Source: Zhengitettix transpicula (taxonomy: Eukaryota; Arthropoda; Insecta; Orthoptera; Tetrigidae). Taken from it: DNA of 64,000 nucleotides. The notes under the pieces are model-generated. The model ran no database searches, was not told the origin of the DNA, and was given only the letters and a program-made list of their open reading frames with translations. Positions 1 through 13,917 of this stretch are shown here, one piece after another. The translations under genes and the position numbers were made by a program. How positions within the stretch are numbered: the stretch's first letter is position 1; each line of letters begins with the position of its first letter. The stretch is taken from the NCBI GenBank assembly GCA_037074705.1, contig CM073590.1:165166746-165230745 (forward strand). Reading direction: 5' to 3'.

Positions 1-82
1 TCTTCATAAAATTTGGCCCTGTTTGGAATTCATCTTGGTTTGCGAACTTGATACGTTTTAAATTAGATACATACGCAGCGAA

Positions 83-345
83 ATAACGGACAAATATAAG
101 TGATACATAAATACCACACAAGGTTTCTGCAATCCTTGTTCCTTTCGTAGTGTAATTCAAAAACACTAACCCCTCTTTGATTTTCCATTGTCGTTGAGTT
201 TAACTACGTTTTAGCGTTGCTTTTCAATTCGTCAACTGGTTTTTTGCGGTCCGCCAATTTTACGCCTCTTGAATTTTTCCAATAACGTGACAAAAGCAGC
301 TACGATTGCAGAAACGTTGTGTGAGATTTCTTTAGCACTTATTTT
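83..345. mobile_element. Decayed Penelope-like element ends (short inverted pair)
   Basis: The left part (ataaataccacacaaggttt, then a CCTTGTTCCTTTCGT-like stretch) and the right part (GCAGAAACGTTGTGTG, then TTTTTGTCTGT) are the two inverted arms of the Penelope-like element seen intact at 29026-30050. Here they flank about 150 bp of degraded interior. Confidence 0.55.
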
Positions 346-2397
346 TGTCTGTTTATCTAATTGGTCTACTTTTAATTACAGACGTTTCATATCTTATTGA
401 TATAATTTAACCTCTGATATTCCCAGATACTAAACTAATATCCACCTCCGTATCATTTTTACCGCATTACATTTTCTGGTTCTGGAATAATACGTCGGTT
501 CACTATTTCGTATACTCAGATGCAAGTTGAAATATTAACGAGTGTTAGATCACTGGATCAGATCTGTGTAAAATAAAAATGAAATTATTTCGAAAAAAAT
601 TTCCCTTATATAAAAAATTTTATACATCGTGATTTCTATGACAACATTTCAACATAACCAAGCGGTATAATAAATTCATTTCTTGTATGTGTAAATAAAT
701 GTTTGAGACATATGGTAATATATCCGGTATTATGGGTGATAACGATAACAAAATGAAATTACTGTTGCCCCCTGTGGCGGTAGTATAATCGAAACTGGCG
801 TAAACGACAAAACAAAAATAAAAATAAGTCATAAAAACTAAAATGAAAAAGTAGATCTTTTTCTGAATTTCGGTGTTACAAGACCGTAGTACAAGATTTA
901 GGTTACCTCAAACATGAAATTTTCCTATTAATTTGGAATCAGTAGATGTATTTCATGATATATTTTTATGTTCGGTGATTCTTAATACAAATCGTCCAAA
1001 TTTATTATAGATAATTTGTTTTTACATAACAACTAATTCTTCGGTCATCAGACTAGAAGGTTAAAAGTTAAACTCACTCTATGCGGTGTCCGAAATATTT
1101 AATTATTTTATTACAGTGTAAACAAAACGAAGCGTTACGACGAAGTTAAAAATTATATTTATGGAAAGACTCAATTCAGGAAAATATATATAATAAATAT
1201 GGAAGAGATGCTCCGCAAACATAATTTAACTATAAACGAATAAATCGACCAAATTAATCTGATATATATTTTAATAAAATGAAAATTGGCACATAGTGTC
1301 ATTTTTCTGGAACCTGTTCAGGTGAAAATATAAAACATTTACAAGCGTATTAGTCTAAAAAATTTAGAGACAATAAGATTTTTGAAACATGATATTTGTA
1401 ATACAATTATGTGAAAATTGAGCATTACTTACAATTTATCTCTTGAAAAATCATTAATTACTTAATAAAATTTTGTGGGGAAAATATCGTTAAGTGTGTG
1501 CAGCCGAAATAAATGCTGTTTAGCGTATTGTTGATTTTTAAAATTAAAAAAGGAAAAATAAATTTTACATTTAATGTATTTTGTTAAAATATATTTCTAG
1601 ATAATTTCGCTGATTTATTAACTTATAATTCTATTAAGTCAGGTAATTATAGTGTTGAATGGAACTTTTGGCCCTTTCGTTTCGTGAAAGAGGAATTCGA
1701 TTTAATAGAGTATTAATATGAAATTTTATGATAAAATTTCACGTATTGTCATTTTTATTAGAAATCGTCCATATTTAATTTTTACGGAGTGGATGTACGC
1801 TAAGTTTTCTGGGAACATCTTCGTAGATTGGAAGTGATTCACTTTTATCACTTGGTTAGGTCGAACACGAAATTTTGAAATATGTAGCTTCTGTTTACTC
1901 TGGATAGGTAGCTTGTGTTGCCTCCTAAGGTAACAAATGAAGAAATTCAGAGATTGCGACACACGGTAGAACGAAGTTCCTACGTGCGTTTTATCATCGA
2001 ATTGCCCATATTTTTCGAGTTACAACAACCGTACCCCGGATTAACGTTTTCCATAAACGTGAACGTCCTTATCATTACATAAAATTTGTTGTCATAAAAT
2101 TAATAGAAAAAAATGGCTGCTAGTTCGTCCTTCACGTGTTTTCCCTATATCCTTTTTAACTAGCCTTAAAATGGATTGTGTCATGAAAACATTGCGTAGT
2201 CTCTGATGTGACAAACTGTTTGTTTTAACAAACTGAAACTTGTAGTTCGATTTTCTAAAAGAGTCACAGCTGTCTAATAATTATTTTTGAACTAAATCTT
2301 AAATATAGATTACTGATATTTTGTCGATACTTTATTTCTACCTGAGTAAAATTAGACTTGTGTAACAGCCAGGGTAGCAGAATATATTTCTAGTAAA
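346..2397. other. AT-rich intergenic DNA, nothing recognised
   Basis: No supported gene, repeat or RNA was found. Short open frames here have no family features and are AT-rich. Confidence 0.6.
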
Positions 2398-2550
2398 TTA
2401 ATTAACTGAAAGCAGCTCTTCACTCCTCGTATCACTTTCACTTTCGAGGTTCTGAGAAACTGCTGGTACCTCTGTGGGTGACATCGCCAGTCGACAGAGT
2501 TCACGGGCGAACAGAAGACCCCACTGTTCATCAGTACTCTCGTTCCTTCT
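2398..2550 (-). other. Coding-like orphan stretch, 50 codons to a stop
   Basis: On the minus strand an open frame of 50 codons ends in TAA at 2398. It is more GC-rich than its surroundings and has a protein-like composition (it includes STDEQWGLLFARELCRLAMS). No convincing start or acceptor site precedes it. It could be a 3' exon, a transposon gene end or chance. I do not recognise the family. Confidence 0.2.
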
Positions 2551-2648
2551 TTATAGCAGCCATTTTATCTCACACATTAGTCACCGGTACGACAATGCTA
2601 TTTACTGCATTTTTTTTCGCACGCTCAAATAAATTACTACGCTTATGG

Positions 2649-2654
2649 TTTATT
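2649..2654 (-). promoter_or_regulatory. Candidate poly(A) signal of the transporter gene
   Basis: The minus strand reads AATAAA about 275 nt beyond the stop codon. It is the first exact hexamer I noticed downstream. In AT-rich DNA this is weak evidence. Confidence 0.3.
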
Positions 2655-2926
2655 AAGTTGCATTAATTATAGCAAAAGAAATGTCCATGACAGATACCAA
2701 AGATAAAAAATATTAACACAAATATATTAAGTTTTCTATAAAATTCATTATTAAAAATATGTTTACATAAACAGCCAAACTCTTAGAGTTTGATTAATTT
2801 ACATTCACATACCGAGGTATTCTGCAATGAATACAAATATCTAACGGGTCTATTCACAATATTGTCAAATATAGTAAATAATATGTACATATGTACACAC
2901 AGATATGTATATATAAACGTGAATCT

Positions 2927-3012
2927 TCATAGTCTTAAAGTTTGGTCCTTTTCGAAAGCCTCGTTGTCGAATCCTGCCGGCCTCGTGTTCTGCTTCTTGT
3001 CTTCTTTCTCAT
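2927..3012 (-). CDS. Transporter exon 11 (C-terminal tail and stop)
   Basis: Residues 533-560 and TGA. The acceptor is attccag|ATGA. The tail is charged and hydrophilic, with a stretch ending [14 protein letters not shown], and is probably cytosolic. A phase-matched junction with exon 10 and the stop codon support it as the last exon. Confidence 0.9.
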
Positions 3013-6000
3013 CTGGAATAAAATAACTCGTGTATTCATCGGAAGGTAAAAAATATGAGTGAAAGTTACCCGCTAAAATTATATAAAATGTTCGAAAAAA
3101 TGTAGTGCAAATATTAGTGAATGCTACTAACCTGTTGGTGGCGGGTCGTTCCAGGGTTGCTCTTTGTCTGAGGCTAGTATCAGGTACAACACAAAAGTAA
3201 CAAGTCCAACACCGGCCGATATCAAGAACATAATGTTCCATTGTCCTCGAGTTTGCTAAAAAGCAGGAAAGTTTTTGGTTATTTGTCATTGTACTATTGT
3301 GTAAGCTGTAATATTAGTTGCATATGTACACGTATGCACAAATACATTTTCGTACGTACAAATATATTAATCTTTTAAAAACCATGAATATATAATAAAT
3401 TTTATAACAATTACGTCACAAATAAATCCCTCGCGGTTTCATTTATTTTAAAGGACAATTGAAAAATTAATTTTCCATTCAGATGATACCTTAAACAAAG
3501 TTAATGCTAAGCTTTTAGACCTCTTGAAGTATGCATATATTAATACAGATAAAATTGTGCGTCACTGCGATTTGTTTGTGCTGTGTTTGCCACTTAGTAG
3601 TTCCCAAAATGTAATCATGAACCTTTTACTCTTATCATAAAACAGCAATCCCTCACTTACGCTGAATATTACAGTAGTACAGAAATGACTTCCTTACCTG
3701 TCTTTAATGGAGTACAATACGTACATAGATAATTTCTTACTACTCAGACTAATTATTTAAATGTAAGATTACGCTGTAATCATACAATTTCATACAATTT
3801 ATTGGTTTATGCACAAAATACTTTCAAGTGTTTGCTTGAAATATTTACAATACATATGAAAACTAAACTACTTAGTGTGACTTAGGTTTCCTTCCATAAT
3901 CTAAGTATTTAATAATAGAACATGCTTCTCATGAACGCCTTCATATACGAATTGAAATTAATACATTCGAATATAAAATATGTTTTCTTAATAATAAGAA
4001 AGATAGCCAAATACAGACAAAAGAAGTGGTAATATAAATACCACACAACGATTCTCGTACCTTTGTCCCTTTCGTCAGACGCTAAGAAGAGACTAGAGCG
4101 ACAAACTGCACCAGTCAGTTGAAATATTTCATATTATCAGTTATTTTGTCTGTATTTGGCTATCTTTCTTCTTATTAATTTTCAATAAAACGTAACTTTT
4201 TCATATAAAATATGTTTTCTGTGAGCGTATTAGATATCATGAAATAAATAATTCCTTCGACCTTCGTTGCAAATCTGTAGTTTCGTTGGAACTTAGCAGT
4301 GTTACAACACGGTTACAATTTATTGAACTGATTTATTAATTGTGAAATTAGCTGGAAAAGTTAAATAAATGTACAGGTAATAATGGACTTAAATATCCAC
4401 TACAGTACAAATCATAAATTAATTTTAAATTCATGAACGCTTTTTTATACTTTTAAAAGAAACTTTGAATTCTCAAACAAGGGACAATTCATATTGTATA
4501 AATACAAATGGTAGAATTATTACCTGTTGCTTACAATATATAAGCTAACAGAATCGGTTCGTAAGCAGGACATTCACAAACTACGCGCGGGGTCAGAGCA
4601 GATGAAGATTTGATTTATTAAATAGAAAATAACAGAAGTTGTAAAAATATTTGGAATTTAACTTTCTGCTAAGATGCTTCCGCTATAGCAAATGAAGCAC
4701 ATATAAAATTACTAAACAATTGATTTTCCAGAAAATTCAATCAAATAGGATCCAATTTTTTTTTTAAAAAAAGTTAATTTAATTGTATAACGCTGATGTC
4801 AGGTAACCAAGAAGTCAATGTTCCAACAAATAAATATCTGTTGATTTTGTTTTGACGTTACGACTATTTATGTTTTCAAGATATAATGGGTAACCTCTAG
4901 GTAATTCTCATTATGGATATTTCATTTAAAAAGCATATAAATGGATAGAAAATGAAAATACGGAAAGGAGAACAAGGTAGATAAGCGTTACTGAGGACAT
5001 TAGGGCTATAGTTTAACGATCCTACACGGTAGTCACGTAAATGTGATTTAGGGGAATCCCTTGAGAAACTTGCATGAGGTAAGTCGGGTTCTCGGTACTT
5101 GTCCCACGCCGTTCTGATGACAACAAATCGGGGCTGCTTGTGGGGACGCAACATACCCGACTCCATGCGTCAATCGGATTTAGCGGCCGATTACTCCAAG
5201 AGTTCAATAGACAACTATTTTTATAGTCACAGGCATCATGTTCTGACACCAGTAATGTGTAACTGATACAAATTTTTTCGGCATATAACGTTTATCTCTG
5301 CAAATATTTAAATTGGTTGTGGAGAAGAAATTGTGTGGACGCATAATAAATTAATTGAGTGACTTTGGTAGACATTACTAATACTCACATTGCCATTCGT
5401 GAGGAAGCCCACGGTGTATGGCGCCAAGATGCCGGCCAAATTGGCGAACGTGTTGGAGAGTCCGTACATTGTCCCTGAGAAGTTGGGAGCGAGGACCAGC
5501 AGGTTGGATCCGTTGCCCGCGTACTGTGCCCCCAAACACAATCCGTTGAGGGTCAGCACCGCCACGGTCCACACTTTATTACACCCCGTGTGTGGGAGGA
5601 GGAGCAGAGTTATGGCGGCTCCTGCACCCGCTGAAAGCAGAATAATAAAATAAAACCTCACGGAAAATTCTCAACTACTGATCTCGAGTCCACAGAGATT
5701 TAGTTTTCAAATCAAAATTAACGGTGTTTATAATCCTCACGTCTTTATTTTTTTCCCATCTGATTGTTATGGTCCGTTGAAGTTCATAATGTGAATTCGT
5801 GTAAAATATTTGTTGCTTGGAAAAAAATCTGCAGCTGTTTGGGGTTTCTTTAAACATTAATTTGTTTTCTTCACATACAAATTTTGAGCGTGATCGATCA
5901 GTCGAACATTGACGTCAATTTCCGTGGCAGCAATCCTAATGACCTGATACATTATACATATAAAATAAAATATTTTTCAACTTTGATGTTTTAGACTTGG

Positions 6001-7133
6001 CTTAAAACTGTGCACTTGCAAATATGTATTAAAATTTGCTGAATTCAATTAACCACATTAACGAAACCTTTTTAAGTGTAGAAATTGAATATTTATAGAA
6101 CACTGGCTTATCCATATTTTTTATATTCGACCTGACTTTCCGTCTCAACAGTCCAGCTAGCTCTTTCTCATATGAATGTGTTTAAGTCAAAGGGTTAAAT
6201 TAAAACAGTGGAAACTCTGTTAAGATTTATTGTATGCTTGTTATAGTTTCCCTCGTGTAAATTATCCTCTTTCAGTTCTCAGCCTGATACGGCATGATCT
6301 TTCGCAGATGATTGTATAATCGATAGGAAAATAAATAATTATGGAAACATATATTACCTGATAAGTGATTTTAAGAAACTAAGCACATGGTCCAAGAGGA
6401 AAATTAATGGTAGCAATAGTAAAGCAATCAGTATTGCTAAATTGAGTCTATCTTCCGCTATAGAATGTAAGATAGAAAGGGGAAACGGTGACCCAGGATA
6501 TGAATTGTAAATTCTTAGGCAATTTACTTTAACATCAAGCTGGTGTTTGAACGATCAAGTGAAGTAAGGTATGGAATAATTGGTACAGCCAAGAAAGGAA
6601 AATCCTAGGATACGTGATTTTCTTTAACTCTCTGTTCTTCGATAACCAAAAACCTTGGTAGAAAAATCAGGATGGAATTAAAGAATAGACTCTATGGGAG
6701 AACTTCTAAACAAAGGCCAGAAACCAGAAACGGATGATGGAAAGTAATTCTTCCTAACAACGACAACAATCGACTGGACAGTGGTCATCTAACGGGAAGA
6801 AAATTTAGGATCAACCGGAACTATCTTCAGAGAATGTAGGATAGTGATGTGATAGTACTTCTTAAATTCAATCAGATTCACGATCAATAAACAATTAACT
6901 GAAGTAAAGTGTTAGTACAGTCTCTCTATTTACAGTTAGAGTCACATTGTTCTTGTTTTTCTGGCCAGAAGAACATATTCATACTATATATATATATATA
7001 ATAAAAATTGAATTTCTATTAATATTATTATTAATACAATTATTTAAAATTGAAATTCTGTTCACACATTGGCATTATTACAATAATTATATTTTTTTGT
7101 AATTTTTCGTATCTTCAATCCGGAAAATTGTCT

Positions 7134-7179
<46 letters not shown>

Positions 7180-10100
7180 CATTAATACCTACACTCATTT
7201 CATATAACTCTGCGTGAGATGTAAGTATCGGTGTGCATGCGTGAAACCGACGCACGGTTTTCACGTTAAGTACCGACATGAAAAAATTTAACTATGTCAA
7301 ATTATAGTAGAGTTGGAGGAATTTATATTTTAACACAACCGGAATTAGTATCGTGTTGTTGACTTTATAGATTTCTTAGACGGTCTAATGTAATCAACTT
7401 GCGGTGTGGAAATATTCATACCTGCACGCGAACTTACCATTATCTCAACGGCCAGTATTTTAAAATTAAAGTTTACGTTATGTATTAAAACAATTGGATG
7501 AATAGAAAAATATATGTATTTATTTCAGTTAGCCGGAAGCAGTAATTTTTGGTTCACCTACTTGCAAACGGTTGGGGTGAAAACATTAATACGAGTATTT
7601 AATTTTAAAGAAGCAGGGTGAATCAGCACATTTAAATTTACAAAATTAAATTAAAATATTGACATGAAAATATTTTGTATTGGAATAAATATTTCGAAAC
7701 GTTTAATGAATTGTTATAATTGAATTATGTTGTTTGTTCTTTATCATCAAGCTCGTATAAATTCCATCCTTGATCATTACGGCATAGAAAATTCATTCAT
7801 TTTATAATAATTATTTATGTTTGTCGAAAATTACTATCAACAATTTAGTTTGAAATTGAGTTATAATATCAACACGAAGTATTTCAATTCTCAGCTGGTA
7901 GTTAGATGAATGTAATATTTTTTTTATTAAATTAATTGAATTAAGGTACATACACAAAAACTATAGGAATAGTGAGGTCTACTTACTGAGTCCGTTGAAA
8001 ATTCGATATCCATTTATCGCAGACATAAATTTTTTCTTTATGATCATGTCCAGTAACAGGCTTGATGCAACACTAGCCAATCCACCGACGACGTACGGAA
8101 GGGCTGACAGAATTGCGTTCTACAAAAAACACAATGTTATATAAATATCGGATATCAACATTATTCGTAAAATCACTGGAATGCAGTAAGAGCACTTACG
8201 CTGCGAATTGGGAAATGCAGAATGGCGCTCATGTATGTGGGAAGGTACGTAATTTGTCCGAAAAAGTTCCAACCGATGCCAACGTGCATCATGGCGCACG
8301 CCCAAAACCCTGGAGTCTTGAGAATAGCGACCCAAGGAATGGGTAATTTTCTCTTCTGTAAAATAAAACAATTTTTTCATTTGTGTCTAACATTTAAGGC
8401 TATAAAACAATGGCACCTTTGTAAATATAACACAGGATCTTTCATTCCAAAACTTTCCAATAGTAGCAACTACTTATATATTTTGTTGTGTACCTTCGCG
8501 TTTGCGGCTCCGATTGTGCTCTCTATATATTCTCTCTCTTCCTTAGATATCCAGGGGTGCTTTGCCGGTGTGTCGTAGACAAGGAAAATCCAAGGCACGT
8601 ACCACAGGATTCCTAGAGCACCGAAAACGTAGAAGACAAGAGGCCAACCGCCACCCACAGGAGACTCGCAAAGTAAACCTGCTATTGGCATACAAAGTGA
8701 AAGACCGAGGTAGCTCCCTGAAACAATAAGAGACAACTAAGTTTGTAGCTACAGGACAAAAATGTAAACTCAGATTTTTTTACTTATAATATTTAATCAG
8801 ATTTGATTTAATTAATTATGTTAATTTCGGTTCCAAAATGTATCACACGATGAAAATAATTATTTTTCGTTGCGAACAAAGACATAATATGCAACTGAAA
8901 TTCGTAAAGGAATACTGTAAGGAAATGCTATTCAAAAAAGGAAAAAATATACACCAACGTCTTCTAAATACAATCTCAGAAAAATCTGCTTCTTTTAACC
9001 GGGTATTCTCTCTACAATGCAGTGTGAAAGAAGATTTCATATAGTGTTTTTAACTTCACTTTATCGTTTTAATTTGGTACGCTTTTGTCGACCGGCATCT
9101 TTGAAATAAGTGATCCATCGAGCCTTTTTCTGAAACTGCAGTTAAAAAAATCGTGCTGCCCACGCTCCTTTAATTTGGGTATCGTCGAGTAGAGGACTGA
9201 AAATATGACTCGATAAAACATGAGTTTTGTGTACATCATTATCTTTTACAAGAGGCAGACTATAATATATTAAAAGGTTTAGAAGTCATAAAATACCTGA
9301 GAAAATTATGGAGAATCTGCTTCTTTCGTCTGGTGGTGACCACTTGGCGATCATGAACTGGATAGCAGGGAACGTTACGCCCTATAAAATGAAAGGGGAC
9401 GAATTTTAATAATTACCTACAAGAAAAATAGATATTTATTTTCAGATTTTCTAAATACGTACAAATATAAATTATTTTTCACGTAATTTAATGAATATTG
9501 TCAATTGATTAAGAATATTTACAAATTATATAAAACAGAAACACATTGTCTTCGTATCGTAAGTAAATATGCGCCTAGCGCAAAACTATTGTATTTTGAT
9601 AAATATCAATACATGCCTGTTTTGTCAATTTTATGTTATTATGTGTCATTGGGGCATCAAAGAGGTTTCTTAACTTCGTTTGGATAGATTTTATCTCGCT
9701 GAGAAAAATTCTTGAAACGTTGGAGGAAAAGAAACGTTAAAATTTAGACAGATCGATTAGAAAAATAACTATTGTGAAATATGGAGTATTTTCTTAGTTC
9801 TTTAAAAGAAATTAATGACTCAACAATCGATTGTGAAGAACACGTAAAACTCAATTAAATGAAAGACCAGCATTTTTCCTCCAACATTGTCATATAAATA
9901 TTTAAATGCTTATTAATTTGTAGGTTCCTATAAATTGTATATGATCCAAACTGCACAATGATGCAGATAAAGTTCAGTTAAATAAATAAATTCATAATTA
10001 AGTGTTAGAAATTACGTTACAAAATTCTTATGAGAGTGGGACATTTTTGATGAAGGTGTTCTCTGCCTTAATGATACCAGAACGTGACTAAATTATAAAA

Positions 10101-13100
10101 GTTTACTCGGTATCGTAGTTAGTTTAAGAAAACTATTAATTCTGTTTTAATTCTCAACAGTATAATTAGCCGATTTGTAGTTTCTATTGAAAGCGAGTCA
10201 GAGAGAATCGGGAAACTCTACAACGGACTGTGACGACCGGTATTGAAAAATACATTCCAGTCGTCCTTGAAATGATAGGGAGTAATGACACAACTTCGGT
10301 AATAAAAAATACACTTATTCTTAAAAGAACGTGTAAAGTGAGTTATAAGGAAAACGGTTCCAAGGGACGCAGTGTTACCGATACAAATTTACAGAAATTA
10401 CTCTTTTATTTGTGAGAAAGCAGTAGACCCCATGAAACGGTATTTGGCTCCTCGGATCTGAGAATCTGCCAAGTACGTATAATAGGAACAACGTTGTGTT
10501 TAGAATTTGTCAGCCTGCGAATCGCATTTGACGGTAGTGTAATGGTAACAAACCTATACCTGCAGTGTATATACTACTCACCTCTGCTATTCCTTCCAAA
10601 ATGCGCACCACGAAGAACAAGTCTTCTTTGAGCCAGACGGAGAATGGGCTGATGACCGTGAGGACTGCAGTGATGAAAGTCCCCAGACCGAACACGAGCT
10701 TTCCTCCGAATCGTTCGGCCAACAGTCCGCCAGGAAGCTGGCCAATGGCGTATCCGAAGAAGAAACCCGCCAACATGAAACCCTGTCGCTCCTCATTCCA
10801 AACAAACTCTCCCGTCTAAGGAACAGATAGAAAACACAAAATCATTCTCTAGAAGAGGAACCAAAGACGGACAGAACCAGGACGGTTCCTCGTGAGAAAT
10901 TAACGGCATGGACTTTTATGATAATATTCAACATCATGAGCTAGAGCAGAATAGTAAGTAATCCACTAACACAAATTTACTTCTCGCAAGTTACTTCGTT
11001 ATCTCCAATAATTTTTTTACTGCAATGAAATTCCAAGGAAGGTTCCACCAATACAAACTGTAGTCAATGAATATGAACATCAGCCTCTGCCATAATAACA
11101 GATTGGTCAATGAATATGTATTCCAGTCTCTGCCTTAATATTATTAAGTTTACCAGGAGACGAGTATGTATTCCCAGGGAAATAACCAAATGCGACATCC
11201 TTCAAATTAAAAATAAGGCCAGTTTTCACATTGGCTCTTGAATTTTTAAGGTCGCATAGGTTCCACTAGTAAACTGTTATTGTCTATTCATCTTTTAATA
11301 TAATCAAAAGATTGCCAAATTCGGGATGCCTAATTTATTTTGAAATCATCCCTTATAATCTCATTTGTTTATATCTGTTTTATGTTGAACAACCCGCAAT
11401 TTTACCTCGTTTGAAATTGGAACTGTGAATGCCTTCCTGAAAAGACTAAAAAAAATATTGGATTTTAATACAGTTCTGCTTGAAACTAAGACCCTTCATT
11501 ACTTGTTGCTGTTAACATTAATAAGTTTTATTTGATTGGAGGGCAAACCGGAGATGCGTCACGATAGTACATTGACGTAAATTTCAAACTTTGGTATATA
11601 TATGGTACCACGTAAGACCGAAATCTGATAAATGACGACATCCTCCGGTAAATGAAAACATGCACCAAATCAATTTATGTAAGCTGGAAATATTTGCCAA
11701 ATATAATAATTTCTCACTTTCACCGGTGAATGTCGACAATTAGTTTGCACTGAAGGCCAATGTAGAAAAATCCATATTTATACCTATTCTAATTAAAGAA
11801 ATGATATTATAATTTATTATAAGAAACATAATATTTGAAGGTTTGAGTAATACCACATAATATAACCATACTACTGAAGTTGATACAATCAGTATACTCA
11901 AAAACTAATCTAAAATAATAACAATAATAAATCTACATGTAGGTAATTATAATGAAATATGAAAAACAGAAATTCGTGTGATTTAACGTTTAACAATCTT
12001 CTTTGTCGCAACAACTTGAATTAACACTTTGTATTGCACGAAACTCATTTTCTTTTACAGTTGCATTTAGTCGTTGAAAACGTTTCTTTACAAATTATGA
12101 ACAGATTCAGAGATAAAAAGCTGCTTAAGGATTCCATTTTCATTTGATAATTTATAAAAGTCGCAATCATATATTTGTTAGCAACAACCGCTAACACATT
12201 TCGGAGATGTGTACGTACACTGTCGAAACCAGTGACTTGTATTCGTACAGTGTCACCAATTTGGCCGGGAGGAAATTTTATTTTAAACATCTTTAAAAAC
12301 ATTTTCGTTGCTTGGAGTAAAAGATTCTGTTTTGCGGCTTCTCTTTTTGAAGAAATTAGCCCGTCATGTTCAGTCAATGTTTGAGAAGACGTGCACAGTT
12401 GCTGCTCCTCTTGAATGGAATTTTTGTTATCCTCGTGTTGCTGTTTAATCAATGTTTGTTTTCTAGTTTACTTCCAATTAATGCATATAACTTTTTTTAA
12501 AAAAAATTGTAGTTCCCTCCTGATTGAGGAAAATTGTAAAGTATTTGAAAAATTTGTGAATATAATAATGTGCAAGTTATTTTTGTTTCTAATGAGTTCT
12601 TCACTTCTTGGCTACAATATATTATTAATTTTCAATATCAGTTACAGCAGTGTTTTATCCTGGAAAGGGGTTAAGGTACATGTCATCATTGGTGAATAAT
12701 ATTTTTACTAAAAGCTTTGTGGGAAGACGCTAATGAAATTTGAAAAGATATAAAAATTAGGTGCATAAATTTGCAGAACAGGTTTGAATACTTAACCAGA
12801 AAAAAGTGATAAGTGGCGAACTGTTTGTTTGAAGCGACATTGAAATTCAAATGAGGTCAAAGCTAATACATTGTAACATTTCGATAACCACCAGAGAAAC
12901 TGGCACCAGATCTGCTTACAAATTTTGTCTTGCGTCTATCAGTTTTCTTTATTGTTTTTTTTTCAGCGTCAGCTGAAGGCAGACCTTGGCCTAATAAATC
13001 GCCGGTTTCTTATCTTCTACAAACTTATTTAGCAAAAGCCATATATTTTTTATATGTAACAAAATTCTTTGCATCAAATTCTTTTAAATTAAGTCTACTT

Positions 13101-13879
13101 GAAAAAAGTTTGTATAAATATTTTTGTTACTGTAGGGAGGAAAATATTTTTTTAAAAAAACTTATGATGCTTGGCGGATGTAAGGAAAATTACGTCCTTG
13201 AATTTAAAATCGTGTCTTTAAAGTGTTTGAGTAATCTAAATTGTTTTGTGAGACACAATTCTAACGTTAACATTTTTAGCGATACAGAACGCAATTAGAA
13301 ATTCAAATTTTTATTGCTGTTTGTGTTCAGTTTGTTGATAACACCCTTCAGCAAAATCGATACGTATCAGAAAACGGGTCTGTTCTATCTAATCAAAGAA
13401 GATGATATTCAAATTATGGTTAAGCAGTAAAAGAAGATTTTATACATTAATATTCATGATATTCAACTAAATGAAATGTGAAAGATATGCGAAAATAATT
13501 AATAAATCGCCAAAATCTTGCTACATACTGGAAACCTTTCAAAGAGAAGAAATAATTTCTCTGTGAGTATATATAATATATATGTCTAAAAATATTTTCA
13601 AAAACTATTCCACAACAATCGTTATTGTTTTCAACTCAGTAACATAATTTCAAAATGGAACTTCGTATCGACAAGTTTCTCTTTATGATTGTTAATAGAT
13701 AAAAGAATTGATAAAATTTAGAAAGCAAGATTTTCAGCTCCATCATATCAGAATTTGTCTGTCAGAGTCTGGCAAACGCTCTTACAAGCCTGATGTGTTA
13801 CAAGAAAGGGGTTTCCGTTAACTGCTTACTACAAAACTCTCCCTCGATAAAATTATTTATTTTTGAATTAATTAATCGT

Positions 13880-13917
<38 letters not shown>

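Larger units (their letters stand above)
3256..5388 (-). other. Intron 9 of the transporter
   Basis: A 2.1-kb AT-rich intron. It contains the compact Penelope end fragment at 3955-4190 and an old R1 retroposon copy at 4950-5215. Otherwise nothing was recognised. Confidence 0.85.

Noticed and set aside
2927..3289. A single 120-codon minus frame reading through the last two transporter exons
   Set aside because: It crosses an intron in a different frame. The spliced reading gives the expected last helix and tail of SLC17 proteins.
5390..5653. Plus-strand frames opposite transporter exons (also 8113-8346, 10565-10819, 14337-14540, 17095-17289)
   Set aside because: They are antisense shadows of well-supported minus-strand exons and lack family features of their own.
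6360..6850. Possible decayed LINE 3' region in intron 8
   Set aside because: Composition is suggestive only; no motif or second copy in the window supports it.
12175..13298. Plus-strand frames of 69-122 codons in intron 3
   Set aside because: AT-driven composition rich in Phe, Leu, Lys and Asn, with no motif; they oppose or adjoin the integrase-like remnant.
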